A DNA stretch of 35,836 nucleotides from Candidatus Wallbacteria bacterium (GCA_016190005.1 JACPRK010000171.1:1-35836), one strand, 5' to 3'. Shown: positions 9,256 to 17,604, counted from the first letter of the stretch. The notes: generated from the letters alone by a model not told the origin. A program made the numbers and translations.

Positions 9256-10695
9256 ATGCCAAAGGATCAACTCCAGGGAATCAAGAGCGAGTACGACGTC
9301 ATCGTCATCGGCAGCGGCCTCGCAGGCCTCACCTGCGCCAACATCCTGGGCCGGATGGGCCGGCGGGTGCTGGTGCTGGAGCACCATTACCAGCTCGGCG
9401 GCATGGCCACCTGGTTCAAGCGCAAGCGCGGGCACATCTTCGACATCAGCCTCCACGGATTCCCGTTCGGGATGGTCAAGAGCTGCAAGCGCTACTGGAG
9501 CGAAGACATCGCCAACCGCATCGAACCGATCCGGGGCATACGCTTCGACAACCCCCAGTTCAGCTTCGAGACCACCTACGACCGCAAGGACTTCACGCGC
9601 ATCCTCGTGGAGCGATTCCAGCAGCCGCTGGAGCGGGTCGAGGCGTTCTTCGACAAGGCCCGCTCCTTCAACTTCTACGATGACGACGGGACCACGACGG
9701 GGCAGTTCCTGGAGCGCTGCTTCCCGGGCAGAAACGACGTGCACCGACTCCTGATGGAGCCGATTGCCTACGCCAATGGCTCCACACTCGACGACCCCGC
9801 GCTCAGCTTCGGCATCGTCTTCTCCAACTTCATGTCGAAGGGCGTCTACATCTTCAAGGGCGGCACCGACCTGATGATCGGCCTGATGAAGAAGGAGCTG
9901 ATCCGCAACGGCGTCGACATCCGCATCTATAGCGATGTCGAGCGCGTGCTGGTCGAAGAGGGGCGCGTCACAGGCGTGGTCTGCAACGGCCGCTCAATCC
10001 GGGCCCGCTCCGTGGTCAGTAACGCCAACTTGAGAGGCACCATCCAGCGGCTGGTCGGCGAGGAGCACTTTGCACCCGAGTTTCTCGAACAGGCCAGGAG
10101 GGTGCGCCTCAGCAGCTCCAGCTGCCAGGTCTACATGGGCCTGAAGCCCGGCGAATCTTTCGACTACCTGGGCGACCTCTTCTTCACGTCTACGCTCGAC
10201 CACTTCGACTCCGTGGCGCTCTGCGCCAAGGAGGTCACCAGCCGGACGTTCAGCTGCTACTACCCCGACACCAGGCCCGGCAGCGACCGCTACAGCATCG
10301 TGAGCAGCACCAACGCCAACTGGGACGACTGGGCCAATCTGCCCCCCGAAGAGTACGAGCGCGAAAAGGCGAAGCTGATCGAGGACACCATCTGTGCGCT
10401 GGAACGCTACCTCCCCGACATCCGCGGGAAGCTCGACTGGATTGAGGCCGCCACGCCCGGCACTTTCTCGCGCTACACCAAGACCGTGCACGGCGCCACG
10501 TTCGGCACCAAGTTCGAGGGGCTCTCGGTCAGCAAGGCCATCCCCGAGCAGATCGCGGGCCTGTGGCACGCCGGCTCCGTCGGCATCATCATGTCGGGCT
10601 GGCTAGGCACCATCAACTACGGCGTCATCGTCAGCAACGAGGTCGACTCGTACCTCTCCCGAACGAACACGGTCCGAGCGACCGAGGAGGTTTAG
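9256..10695 (+). CDS. FAD-dependent oxidoreductase, phytoene desaturase/retinol saturase-like (2)
   Basis: 479 aa. The N-terminal GxGxxG fold ([20 protein letters not shown], about residues 14-33) ends in [15 protein letters not shown], matching the CrtI/RetSat family. The C-terminus has [22 protein letters not shown], the equivalent of the family FAD-pyrophosphate loop. Only 12 nt separate it from the first oxidoreductase. The two share fold and several motifs (for example LPPEEYxxxK) but are clearly diverged. The product is unknown; polyene desaturation, double-bond saturation or isomerisation of a lipid made by the surrounding cassette is the most economical reading. Confidence 0.75.
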   Translation: MPKDQLQGIKSEYDVIVIGSGLAGLTCANILGRMGRRVLVLEHHYQLGGMATWFKRKRGHIFDISLHGFPFGMVKSCKRYWSEDIANRIEPIRGIRFDNPQFSFETTYDRKDFTRILVERFQQPLERVEAFFDKARSFNFYDDDGTTTGQFLERCFPGRNDVHRLLMEPIAYANGSTLDDPALSFGIVFSNFMSKGVYIFKGGTDLMIGLMKKELIRNGVDIRIYSDVERVLVEEGRVTGVVCNGRSIRARSVVSNANLRGTIQRLVGEEHFAPEFLEQARRVRLSSSSCQVYMGLKPGESFDYLGDLFFTSTLDHFDSVALCAKEVTSRTFSCYYPDTRPGSDRYSIVSSTNANWDDWANLPPEEYEREKAKLIEDTICALERYLPDIRGKLDWIEAATPGTFSRYTKTVHGATFGTKFEGLSVSKAIPEQIAGLWHAGSVGIIMSGWLGTINYGVIVSNEVDSYLSRTNTVRATEEV

Positions 10696-10698
10696 CCG

Positions 10699-11439
10699 AT
10701 GCCAGATTTCAGCGGACAGACGGCGATCGTGACCGGTGGCACGCGCGGAATCGGCCGATCGATCTCTGAGGCGTTCCTGACGGCCGGCGCCCAGGTCGTA
10801 GCGACCTACACGTCCAACGACGAAGCGGCCCAGGCGTTTCGCGACGGTCTCAAGCAGTTCGAGGCCAAGCTGCACCTCCGAAAGTTCGACGTGGCCGACT
10901 ACTCGGCATGCGAGCAGTTCTTCCAGTACATCGACGACGAGCTCGGCGGCTGCCAGGTCGTCGTCAACAACAGCGGCATTCGCAAGGACGCCGTCGTGGG
11001 CGCGATGGAGCCGGCCGACTGGAACCGCGTGCTCGAGGTGAACCTCACCGGCACGTTCAACATGTCCAAGTTCGCAGTGCGGTCGATGATGCGGAAGCGC
11101 TACGGCCGCATCATCAACATCACCAGCCCCTGCGGCCACTTCGGCTTCCGCGGGCAGGCCAACTACGCGGCCTCCAAGGCCGGCCAGGTCGGGCTGGCGC
11201 GCTCGCTGTCCAAGGAAGTCGCCAGCCGCAACATCACGGTCAACTGCGTCAGCCCGGGCTTCATCGACACCGAGCTCATCGCCGATCTCCCCGAGGACCT
11301 GGTCAAGCAGTACAAGGCGCAGGTCCCCCTGGGCCGCTTCGGCACCGGCGCCGAGGTGGCCGCCTGCGTACTCTTCCTGGCATCCAGAGAGTCCAGCTAC
11401 GTGACCGGCACCACCCTCGAAGTGACCGGGGGACTGTAG
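10699..11439 (+). CDS. 3-oxoacyl-ACP reductase-like short-chain dehydrogenase (FabG family)
   Basis: 246 aa. NADPH-dependent reduction of beta-ketoacyl-ACP is the likely reaction. Classical SDR: TGGTRGIG (12-19) cofactor motif, NNSG (90-93), catalytic Ser143 in INITSPCG, Tyr156 and Lys160 in YAASK, and a C-terminal GTTLEVTGGL. Strong ribosome site GAGGAGG (10684-10690), 8 nt before the ATG and inside the end of the previous gene, only 3 nt away, so it is cotranslated with the oxidoreductases. A heptamer repeat array begins at its stop codon. Confidence 0.88.
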   Translation: MPDFSGQTAIVTGGTRGIGRSISEAFLTAGAQVVATYTSNDEAAQAFRDGLKQFEAKLHLRKFDVADYSACEQFFQYIDDELGGCQVVVNNSGIRKDAVVGAMEPADWNRVLEVNLTGTFNMSKFAVRSMMRKRYGRIINITSPCGHFGFRGQANYAASKAGQVGLARSLSKEVASRNITVNCVSPGFIDTELIADLPEDLVKQYKAQVPLGRFGTGAEVAACVLFLASRESSYVTGTTLEVTGGL

Positions 11440-11487
11440 GAAGATGGAAGAGAGAAGATGGAAGGTGGAAGGTGGAAGGTGGAAGAG
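11439..11487 (+). repeat. Heptamer tandem array 1a (GGAAGRT units)
   Basis: Seven consecutive 7-bp units starting with the G of the fabG stop codon: GGAAGAT, GGAAGAG, AGAAGAT, three GGAAGGT, GGAAGAG. Exact period 7 with no indels. Confidence 0.85.
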
Positions 11488-11494
11488 AGTACCC

Positions 11495-11513
11495 AGTAGT
11501 CAGTAGTCAGTAG
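11495..11513 (+). repeat. Heptamer tandem array 1b (AGTAGTC units)
   Basis: AGTAGTC twice plus AGTAG, period 7. It is followed by GGGGCACGCG. The same combination appears on the other strand in the argC-rel spacer (TACTGGC/TACTGTC array next to CGCGTGCCCC). Confidence 0.75.
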
Positions 11514-11558
11514 GGGGCACGCGCCTTCGACGCCCCCGACCTTCCCTGGGCCACAACC

Positions 11559-11623
11559 CCTGACTCCTCAAGCCTCACTCCTCGATTCTCGATTCTCAAT
11601 TCTCGATTCTCGATTCTCGATTC
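11559..11623 (+). repeat. Heptamer tandem array 1c (CCTSACT then TCGATTC units)
   Basis: CCTGACT, CCTCAAG, CCTCACT and CCTCGAT pass in phase into TCGATTC units (six from 11582 to 11623, one variant TCAATTC). The period is 7 throughout. The array ends 9 nt before the ATG of the zinc-finger dehydratase gene, occupying the place of its ribosome site. Confidence 0.85.
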
Positions 11624-11632
11624 TCTACTCCC

Positions 11633-12232
11633 ATGTCCTGCTCCTTCTGCGGCAAGCCCTCCGACCAGGTGAACTTCCTCGTTCCCGGCATGAACGGCAC
11701 GGCCATTTGCGACAGGTGCGTCGATCTCGCCAGCGGGGTGCTGTCCCGGGAAGAAGTCGCGCCGCCACCGAGCGCGGCAGACGCGGACGTGCTCGCGGCC
11801 ATCCCGCACCGGCCGCCGTTTCTGTTCATCGACCGCATCCTCGAGTGCACGACGGACAGCATCCGGACCGAAAGGACGATTCGAAGCGACGAGCCGCAGT
11901 TCCGCGGGCACTACCCGGGCCAGCCGCTGATGCCGGGCGTGCTGCTCTGCGAAGCGGTCGTCCAGAGCGGGGCAATCCTGGTCTCGCGGCGTCTATCGGA
12001 CCCGGCGCTGGCCAACGCCGCGGCCTCCGGCTCGGTCGTCCCCGTGCTGACCCGGCTGCAGGATGCGCGCTTCAAGCGAATGGTGCTGCCGGGAGACCGG
12101 GTCGAGATGGAGGCGCAGATCGTCCAGCAGCTCGAGAACGCGTACTTCATGAAGGGCCGCGCAAGCGTCGAAGGCCAGAAGGCACTACTGCTGGAATTCG
12201 CCGTGACCCTGGCCCCGCGCTCGGGTGGCTGA
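11633..12232 (+). CDS. ClpX-type zinc finger fused to FabZ-like 3-hydroxyacyl-ACP dehydratase
   Basis: 199 aa. Residues 1-40 form a ClpX-type zinc-binding domain: CSFCGK (Cys3, Cys6), then VPG and ICDRCVDLA (Cys26, Cys29), the same spacing and flanking residues as the N-terminus of ClpX. Residues about 52-199 are a hotdog-fold FabZ: catalytic His59 in PHRPPFLFIDRI, FRGHYPGQPLMPGVLLCEA with catalytic Glu107, and a C-terminal hotdog strand. It should dehydrate 3-hydroxyacyl-ACP for the cassette. In ClpX the zinc domain dimerises and binds adaptors and substrates, so here it may mediate assembly or recruitment; that is inference. No ribosome site is visible because the heptamer array runs up to the start. 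Adding the zinc domain to a FabZ is unusual. Confidence 0.85.
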   Translation: MSCSFCGKPSDQVNFLVPGMNGTAICDRCVDLASGVLSREEVAPPPSAADADVLAAIPHRPPFLFIDRILECTTDSIRTERTIRSDEPQFRGHYPGQPLMPGVLLCEAVVQSGAILVSRRLSDPALANAAASGSVVPVLTRLQDARFKRMVLPGDRVEMEAQIVQQLENAYFMKGRASVEGQKALLLEFAVTLAPRSGG

Positions 12233-12259
12233 GCCGCCGCGAGCAGTTCAGGAGGAGAG

Positions 12260-12457
12260 GCTCACGCATGCACGGATCTTTCGAAAGACCTCTTGAGTCC
12301 AGAACTCCCTGGCAAGCGCCGCGAACTGGACAAACCCGCATCAAATGGGGGTCCAGGGGGACAGGTCCCCTCGGTGGGGTTCGGGGGCGAAGCCCCTGAG
12401 AGGAATGGAGTACATCCAGTTTTTTGTGCGGGGTCTCAAAGATCCATGAGTGCGTGA
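12260..12457. mobile_element. MITE-like insertion with terminal inverted repeats, upstream of fabI
   Basis: About 197 bp. The left end (12261-12290) and right end (12432-12458) are inverted repeats matching at 23 of 27 positions of the shorter arm: CTCACGCA inward versus TGCGTGAG outward, and GGATCTTT versus AAAGATCC. A 10-bp direct repeat, AGGAGGAGAG, flanks it at 12250-12259 and 12457-12466, as expected for a target-site duplication. The interior is hairpin-rich: CTGGAC (12326-12331)/GTCCAG (12351-12356), GGGGAC (12357-12362)/GTCCCC (12365-12370), and GGGGTTCG (12376-12383) with CGAAGCCCC (12388-12396, one bulge). No transposase is encoded. The right-hand direct repeat is the fabI ribosome site. 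Confidence 0.6.
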
Positions 12458-12470
12458 GGAGGAGAGACCG

Positions 12471-13277
12471 ATGGGATTCCTCGGATTCGAGGGCAAGACG
12501 TACCTGGTCTTCGGAGTGGCCAACAAGAAGAGCGTCGGCTGGCACGTCGCTCGCGTGGTTCGCGAAGAGGGCGGCACGGTCGTCTTCGGCGTACGCAGCG
12601 AGGCCCGCAGGGAACAGCTCGCAAAGCTCGCGCCGGACGCCGAGATCCACGTGTGCGACGTCGAAAAGCAGGCCGACATCGACCGGGCTGCCTCCGAGAT
12701 CCGCGCGCGCCATCCCGTCGTCCACGGGCTGGTCCACTCGATCGCCTTCGCCAACTACTCCGAGGGCATCCAGCCGTTTCACGCCACGCCCAGGCGAGAC
12801 TTCCTCCAGGCCATCGACATCAGCTGCTACTCGCTGCTCGCGCTCTCGAACGCCTTCAAGGATGCGTTGGCTCCGGATGCCTCCGTCGTCACGATCTCGA
12901 TCTCCACAACCCGGATGGCCGCCGAGAACTACGGTTACATGGCGCCCGTGAAGGCCGCTCTGGAATCGAGCCTGGCGTTCCTAGCCAAGTCGTTCAGCGC
13001 CTTTTCCCACGTGCGCTTCAACGCCGTATCACCGGGGCTGCTCAAGACCAGCGCCTCCGCCGGCATCCCGGGCTACGTCCCCAGCTATCTCTTCGCCGAG
13101 AAGGTCATCCCTCGACACAAGGCCGTCCAGACCGAAGAGGTCGCCAACGCGGCCGCGTTCCTCCTGAGCCAGCGGTCCTCCGGCCTACAGGCGCAGTCGC
13201 TGGTGATCGACGCCGGAATGTCGATCAACTACTTCGACTCCGAGGTCGTGCGGCTGGCGTTGAGGCCGGAGAAGTAG
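12471..13277 (+). CDS. fabI: Enoyl-ACP reductase (FabI type)
   Basis: 268 aa. NAD(P)H-dependent reduction of enoyl-ACP, the last step of each elongation cycle. FabI signature: [17 protein letters not shown] (residues 8-24), then the Tyr-x6-Lys catalytic pair as Tyr154 and Lys161 in [13 protein letters not shown], and [16 protein letters not shown]. The start is ATG 12471 behind AGGAGGAG (12457-12464), part of the flanking direct repeat of the inserted element; the GTG 12450 in frame lies inside the element and is rejected. The protein ends in the TAG at 13275-13277, which is itself part of a heptamer repeat. It may be the housekeeping FabI or a cassette-specific one. Confidence 0.9.
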   Translation: MGFLGFEGKTYLVFGVANKKSVGWHVARVVREEGGTVVFGVRSEARREQLAKLAPDAEIHVCDVEKQADIDRAASEIRARHPVVHGLVHSIAFANYSEGIQPFHATPRRDFLQAIDISCYSLLALSNAFKDALAPDASVVTISISTTRMAAENYGYMAPVKAALESSLAFLAKSFSAFSHVRFNAVSPGLLKTSASAGIPGYVPSYLFAEKVIPRHKAVQTEEVANAAAFLLSQRSSGLQAQSLVIDAGMSINYFDSEVVRLALRPEK

Positions 13278-13298
13278 CGAGTAGCGAATAGTGAGTAG
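13273..13298 (+). repeat. Heptamer tandem array 2 (AGTAGCG units)
   Basis: AGTAGCG, AGTAGCG, AATAGTG, AGTAG with period 7. The first unit contains the fabI stop codon. It is related to the AGTAGTC array at 11495. Confidence 0.75.
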
Positions 13299-13326
13299 AG
13301 CTCGCGGCCAGGGTATTCTGAGAAGC

Positions 13327-14196
13327 GTGAAAGTGCGGCGGCTGGGGCAGCTCTTCCTGCTGGGGGTTGCCACGGCATGGGGGGCGGCGGTCGATGCGGC
13401 ACCGCCGGCGGGGGAATCGGCTCCGGCGGCTCCGCAGGGGATGACGGCGACGGGGAAGAATGGGCAGGGGTACTGGTGCTTCCGCAACGACCGGGACAAG
13501 AGCCTGCTGATCCTGGTTCCGGGCGGCACGTTCAGGATGGGACGCGACGACGGGCCTGCGAACGAAAAGCCGGCCCACGAGGTGACGCTCTCCCCGTACC
13601 TGATCAGCAAGTACGAAGTGACGTGGGGGCAGTACCTCCAGTTTTGCGAACAGACTGGCCGCAAGAAACCCGAACGCACGGAGTGGGCGACGAACAAGCA
13701 CCCGGTCGCCAACGTGACGTGGGGAGACGCGCTCTCCTATTGCGAGTGGGCCGGTTTGCGGCTGCCGACCGAAGCCGAGTGGGAGCTCGCGGCTCGCGGC
13801 TCCGAATGCCGTTCCTACCCCTGGGGCGAGGACGATCCCGCCGGAAGCGGCTACTGTAAGTACGGGGAACAGCGCTGTTACCTGAAGGAGTCGGACAAGC
13901 ACCCCCGCTCCGTCGGGTCGTACCCGAAGGGGGCCTCGCCGGTGGGTGCGCTGGATCTGGCGGGCAACGTGGCGGAGTGGTGCCGCGACCGATACGACAG
14001 CGGTGCCTACGCGGCGCGGCAAGGGAACGGCCCCGTGAAGGACCCGTCCGGGCCAGAAAGGGGCGACTACCGCGTCGTCCGCGGGGGCGCCTGGTGCTAC
14101 GACCAGGAGAAGTTGCGCGGCAGCACGCGGTTCCTGTTCGATCCGGATCGGCCCTTCGCCGGGATCGGATTCCGGGCGGCCCGCAGCTACCCGTGA
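13327..14196 (+). CDS. Exported FGE-sulfatase-domain (SUMF1-like) protein
   Basis: 289 aa. GTG 13327 starts a signal peptide (VRRLGQLFLLGVATAWGAA); the in-frame GTG 13291 overlaps a repeat array and would bury it. TATTCT at 13314-13319 lies just upstream. Residues about 60-289 are an FGE-sulfatase C-type-lectin-like domain: VPGGTFRMG, ISKYEVTWGQY, LRLPTEAEWELAARG, YPWGE, GNVAEWCRD, VRGGAWCYD and GIGFRAAR. The paired Cys residues that bind copper and do catalysis in true formylglycine-generating enzymes are not both present (only the Cys in GGAWCYD), so a binding or scaffold role is more likely than sulfatase activation. Its stop overlaps the next start by 4 nt. Confidence 0.8.
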   Translation: MKVRRLGQLFLLGVATAWGAAVDAAPPAGESAPAAPQGMTATGKNGQGYWCFRNDRDKSLLILVPGGTFRMGRDDGPANEKPAHEVTLSPYLISKYEVTWGQYLQFCEQTGRKKPERTEWATNKHPVANVTWGDALSYCEWAGLRLPTEAEWELAARGSECRSYPWGEDDPAGSGYCKYGEQRCYLKESDKHPRSVGSYPKGASPVGALDLAGNVAEWCRDRYDSGAYAARQGNGPVKDPSGPERGDYRVVRGGAWCYDQEKLRGSTRFLFDPDRPFAGIGFRAARSYP

Positions 14197-15242
14197 GCCC
14201 CGCACCCTCCGACCCGGCCTCGCGGGAACTGCTCCAGGATCTCACCGGCCTCTCCGTGCGACTGGGGCGCCAGCCGATGCTGGTCCAGGGCGGTGGCGGC
14301 AACACGTCGGTGAAGCACGCAGGCCGGCTCTGGGTGAAGGCTTCGGGGGTCTGGCTCTCCGAGGCGCAGGAGGCGGGGGCCTTCGTTTCCCTCGACCTGG
14401 ATGCTGTGAGGGCCGCGTCCGCTCGCGGGGAGCCCGAACCGGCTGCGACCCAATTCCTGGGGCCGACGCGGGCGCGCCCCTCGATAGAGACTCCGCTCCA
14501 CGCGCTCATGCCGCACCGGTTCGTCGCCCACGTCCACTCGGTCAACACCCTTGCCTGGGTGTGTCGCGTGGACGCGGAGAGGCAGCTGACCACGCGCCTC
14601 GCGGGGCTGGCCTGGGCGTGGGTCCCGTACGTGCGGCCGGGCGTGCCGCTGACGCTCGCCGTGGCCGATCGATTGAGCGCCCGGCCCGATGTGCTGGCGC
14701 TCGCCAACCACGGCCTGGTGGTCGGCGGCGATTCCGCTGAAGGCTGTGAGCGGCTTCTGGACGAGGTGGAGCGCCGCGTCGCGTGCGCAACGTCCCCGCC
14801 GGCCCACGCCGACGTCGAACGCCTCGAGAAGCTGGCAACCTCCGGTGGCTGGCGACTTCCGGCCTACCTCGATTGCCACGCGGCCGCGCTCGACGCCCGG
14901 GCCTGCCGCCAGGCGGCATCCGGGGCCCTCTACCCGGACCACGTGGTCTTTCTGGGCGAGAGGCTGCCCGTGCTGTCGCCGGGTGAGGAGCTGCCCGCCC
15001 TCGACGCGGCCTACCGCTCCCGCCATGGAAGCCCCCCCGCTGCGGTGCTCGTGGAAGGCGCCGGCGCTCTCGTGGCGCCAGGATCGGGCCGGGGCGTGGA
15101 CGAGATGCTCCGATGCCTGTCACTGGTGCTGGCGCGCGTTTCCGAGGACGCACCGCTCGCATTCCTCTCCAAAGAGGCGGTCGGCGAGCTCACCGGCTGG
15201 GAGGCAGAGAAGTTCCGTCAGCAGCGGGACCGACAGCCATGA
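14193..15242 (+). CDS. Class II aldolase/adducin-family protein
   Basis: 349 aa. Zinc-dependent class II (fuculose-phosphate/rhamnulose type) aldolase fold: GGGGNTSVK (phosphate-binding loop), WVKASGVWL, HVHSVNTLAW (zinc His pair) and LANHGLVVGG (third zinc His). About 120 further C-terminal residues exceed a minimal aldolase and resemble the longer members of the family seen in sugar gene clusters. The start is GTG 14193 in a GTGA overlap with the previous stop, and the end is an ATGA overlap with the next gene, so translation is coupled. Cleavage or formation of a sugar phosphate for the surface glycan pathway is likely; the substrate is unknown. Confidence 0.78.
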   Translation: MSPAPSDPASRELLQDLTGLSVRLGRQPMLVQGGGGNTSVKHAGRLWVKASGVWLSEAQEAGAFVSLDLDAVRAASARGEPEPAATQFLGPTRARPSIETPLHALMPHRFVAHVHSVNTLAWVCRVDAERQLTTRLAGLAWAWVPYVRPGVPLTLAVADRLSARPDVLALANHGLVVGGDSAEGCERLLDEVERRVACATSPPAHADVERLEKLATSGGWRLPAYLDCHAAALDARACRQAASGALYPDHVVFLGERLPVLSPGEELPALDAAYRSRHGSPPAAVLVEGAGALVAPGSGRGVDEMLRCLSLVLARVSEDAPLAFLSKEAVGELTGWEAEKFRQQRDRQP

Positions 15243-16879
15243 AGATCGTCGTCCCGATGTCGGGTACCGGGGAGCGCTTCAGCCGCGCAGGCCACCGCAC
15301 GCTCAAACCTCTGATCGAGGTCGAGGGCAAGCCGATGGTGGCGCACGTCATCGAGCTCTTCCCGGGCGAAACCGACTTCCTCTTCATCTGCAACCGGGCG
15401 CACCTGGCGGACCCTGCGATCCGGCTTCAGGAGACACTGGAGCGATTCTGTCCGACGGGTCGCGTCGTGGGGATCGACCCGCACAAGCTGGGTCCCGTTC
15501 ACGCGGTCGCTCAGGTCGCCAAGCTGCTCGACCCCGGCCAGCCGGTCGTCGTCAACTACTGCGACTTCGCGTGCTACTGGGACTGGAGCCACTTCCGGCG
15601 ATGGGTGTCGGAAGCAGCTCCAGACGGCGCCATCCCCGCGTACCGCGGGTTTCACCCGCACTCGCTCGGCCCGGGAACCTACGCCTACTTGCGGGAGCAG
15701 GGCGGCCAGGTCCTGGACATCCAGGAGAAGCAGCCCTTCACGGACTGTCCCATGGAGGAGCCGGCCTCGAGCGGGACCTACTACTTCGCGCGCGGCGAGC
15801 TCGTGACCAGGTACTTCGCCGACGCACTCCGGAGCGAGCCGAGCGTTCGCGGCGAGCACTACGTGAGCCAGGTTTACCGCCCAATGCTGCGGGCCGGCCT
15901 TCGGGTGGGCTGCTACGACCTCCAGCACTTCATGCAGTGGGGGACCCCGGAGGATCTCTCGGACTACAGACGCTGGTCCGACGCCTTCCGGGCGCTGGCA
16001 AGACCGCGGCCCAGGGCAGCGCACGCAGGGGCCGTGATCGTTCCCGCCGCGGGGGAGGGTGACCGCTTTGCGCGCGCGGGCTACCGAGTGCACAAGCCGC
16101 TCATCGAAGTCTCCGGCCGGCCAATGATTGCCCAGGCCGTCGCTGACCTCCCGGAAGCGCCGAACAGGGTCTTCATCGTGCGCGGCGACACTGCTGCGGG
16201 GAGGCATCTTGAATCGAGGCTGCTCGAGGATTTCCCAGGGAGCCGGGTCATCGCGGTTCCGGGTCCGACGGCAGGTCAAGCGACCACGACGCTGGCGGCG
16301 TTGCCGCAGGTCGAGGCCGGCTTGCCGCTGACGATCGGTGCGTGCGACATGGGCGCCGTGTACGAGCCGGCCGCGCTCGAGGGGTTGCTTGCCGCGGGCG
16401 GCGCGGACGTCATCGTCTGGACCACGCGCAGCCACGCGGGCGCGCTCAGGACTCCGGGGCAGTACGGCTGGGTGGAGCTCGACTCGGGGCGCGTGGTTGC
16501 TTGCGCGGTCAAGCGGGCACCCGAGCGGCCTTCCGCGAGCGCGGTCATCACCGGGGCCTTCACGTTCCGGCGCGGCTCCGACTTCGGGCGAGTCGCCCGG
16601 CGGCTGCTAGAACGCGACGGCCGGGTCAACGGCGAGCTCTACATCGACAGCTGTCTGGAGGACGCCTTGGCGCTGGGGCTCGACTGCCGGGCGCTGGAGC
16701 TGGACCACTACCTGGGCTGGGGAACGCCAGACGACCTGAAGACCTTCGAGTACTGGCAGTCCTGCTTTCACAAATGGGCGGCCCATCCCTACCGCCTCGA
16801 GCGCGATGCGCGAGTTGGCCCCGGCGCCGTCGCCCGGCTCGAGCGTCGCTATGCCGCGCGATTGCCGTCTAGACTGTAG
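15239..16879 (+). CDS. Tandem-duplicated sugar nucleotidyltransferase-like protein
   Basis: 546 aa made of two homologous halves. Half 1 (about 1-250) begins MKIVVPMSGTGERFSRAG with KPLIEVEGKPMVAHV; half 2 (about 262-530) begins AVIVPAAGEGDRFARAG with KPLIEVSGRPMIAQAV. Both are the GxGxRf...KPl NTP-binding signature of nucleotidyltransferases that activate sugars, polyols or phospho-groups (UTP/CTP). Both halves end with a similar GTPxDL segment (WGTPEDLSDY, WGTPDDLKTFEYW). Half 1 keeps NYCDFACYWDW, where a metal-binding Asp is expected; the corresponding GACDMGAVY is in half 2, so both may be active or one regulatory. ATG 15239 overlaps the aldolase stop (ATGA). It probably makes an NDP-activated precursor for the adjacent GT2. 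Confidence 0.78.
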   Translation: MKIVVPMSGTGERFSRAGHRTLKPLIEVEGKPMVAHVIELFPGETDFLFICNRAHLADPAIRLQETLERFCPTGRVVGIDPHKLGPVHAVAQVAKLLDPGQPVVVNYCDFACYWDWSHFRRWVSEAAPDGAIPAYRGFHPHSLGPGTYAYLREQGGQVLDIQEKQPFTDCPMEEPASSGTYYFARGELVTRYFADALRSEPSVRGEHYVSQVYRPMLRAGLRVGCYDLQHFMQWGTPEDLSDYRRWSDAFRALARPRPRAAHAGAVIVPAAGEGDRFARAGYRVHKPLIEVSGRPMIAQAVADLPEAPNRVFIVRGDTAAGRHLESRLLEDFPGSRVIAVPGPTAGQATTTLAALPQVEAGLPLTIGACDMGAVYEPAALEGLLAAGGADVIVWTTRSHAGALRTPGQYGWVELDSGRVVACAVKRAPERPSASAVITGAFTFRRGSDFGRVARRLLERDGRVNGELYIDSCLEDALALGLDCRALELDHYLGWGTPDDLKTFEYWQSCFHKWAAHPYRLERDARVGPGAVARLERRYAARLPSRL

Positions 16880-16881
16880 CC

Positions 16882-17604
16882 ATGGCCGCACCGCTTTCGC
16901 TCTCGCTGGTGATCCCGGCGTTCAACGAATCGGCGACGCTGCCGGCGCTGCTCGAGCGCTGCTCGCGGGGGCTGCTATCGCCGGGTGTCGAGCTGATCGT
17001 CGTGGATAACGGCAGCACGGACGCCACCCCCGAGCTGCTGGAGAGCCTGCTACCGGCGTACGCGCAGGCGCGCTCCGTGAGGGTGCCGCGAAACCTGGGT
17101 TACGGCCACGGGATCCTGGCGGGGCTCCAGGCGGCGCGCGGAGACATTCTCGGATGGACGCACGCCGACCTTCAGACGCCGCCCGAGGATGCGCTGCGCG
17201 GCTTGCGGCTGTTCGGGGAGGCCCCGAACCCCGAGTTGCTGTTCGTGAAAGGGCTCAGGCAGGGCCGGCCGCTGGCCGACGCCTTCTTCACGGTGGGGAT
17301 GGCGCTGTTCGAAACAGTAATGCTGGGCTCTCGGCTCTGGGACATCAACGCGCAGCCGACGCTCTTCCACCGGTCGTTCTACCAGGCGTGGAATCAACCT
17401 CCGCACGACTTCTCGCTCGATCTCTTCGCGTTCTACCTGGCCCGCGCCCGGGGCCTCAAGGTGCGCCGATTTCCCGTCGAGTTCGGCCAGCGCGCGCACG
17501 GTCTGTCGCGCTGGAACATCGACTGGCGAGCCAAGATGAAGTTCATCGGGAGGACACTCGACTATAGCTTCAAGCTCCGCAGGAGCCTCTCGGAGAGCCG
17601 GTGA
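16882..17604 (+). CDS. Family 2 glycosyltransferase
   Basis: 240 aa. GT-A fold: LSLVIPAFNE, LIVVDNGSTDATPELL, a GYGHGILAGL segment, and THADLQTPPED in the place of the usual DxD-type D-LQDPPE motif. No membrane segments, so cytoplasmic or peripherally bound. Polyprenol-phosphate mannose synthase-like and O-antigen GT2 enzymes share this layout; the donor is not evident. It starts 2 nt after the nucleotidyltransferase and ends in a GTGA overlap with the next gene. Confidence 0.82.
   Translation: MAAPLSLSLVIPAFNESATLPALLERCSRGLLSPGVELIVVDNGSTDATPELLESLLPAYAQARSVRVPRNLGYGHGILAGLQAARGDILGWTHADLQTPPEDALRGLRLFGEAPNPELLFVKGLRQGRPLADAFFTVGMALFETVMLGSRLWDINAQPTLFHRSFYQAWNQPPHDFSLDLFAFYLARARGLKVRRFPVEFGQRAHGLSRWNIDWRAKMKFIGRTLDYSFKLRRSLSESR

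Noticed and set aside
12277..12288. Perfect 12-bp palindrome TCTTTCGAAAGA as a regulator operator
   Set aside because: It lies within the left terminal repeat of the inserted element and is better explained as part of that element.
12268..12399. 43-codon gene with a strong ribosome site before fabI
   Set aside because: It lies wholly inside the MITE-like element, its codons run through hairpin arms, and the ribosome site is explained as the left target-site duplicate.
13327..14196. Genuine formylglycine-generating enzyme
   Set aside because: The paired active-site cysteines are not present and no sulfatase gene is adjacent.
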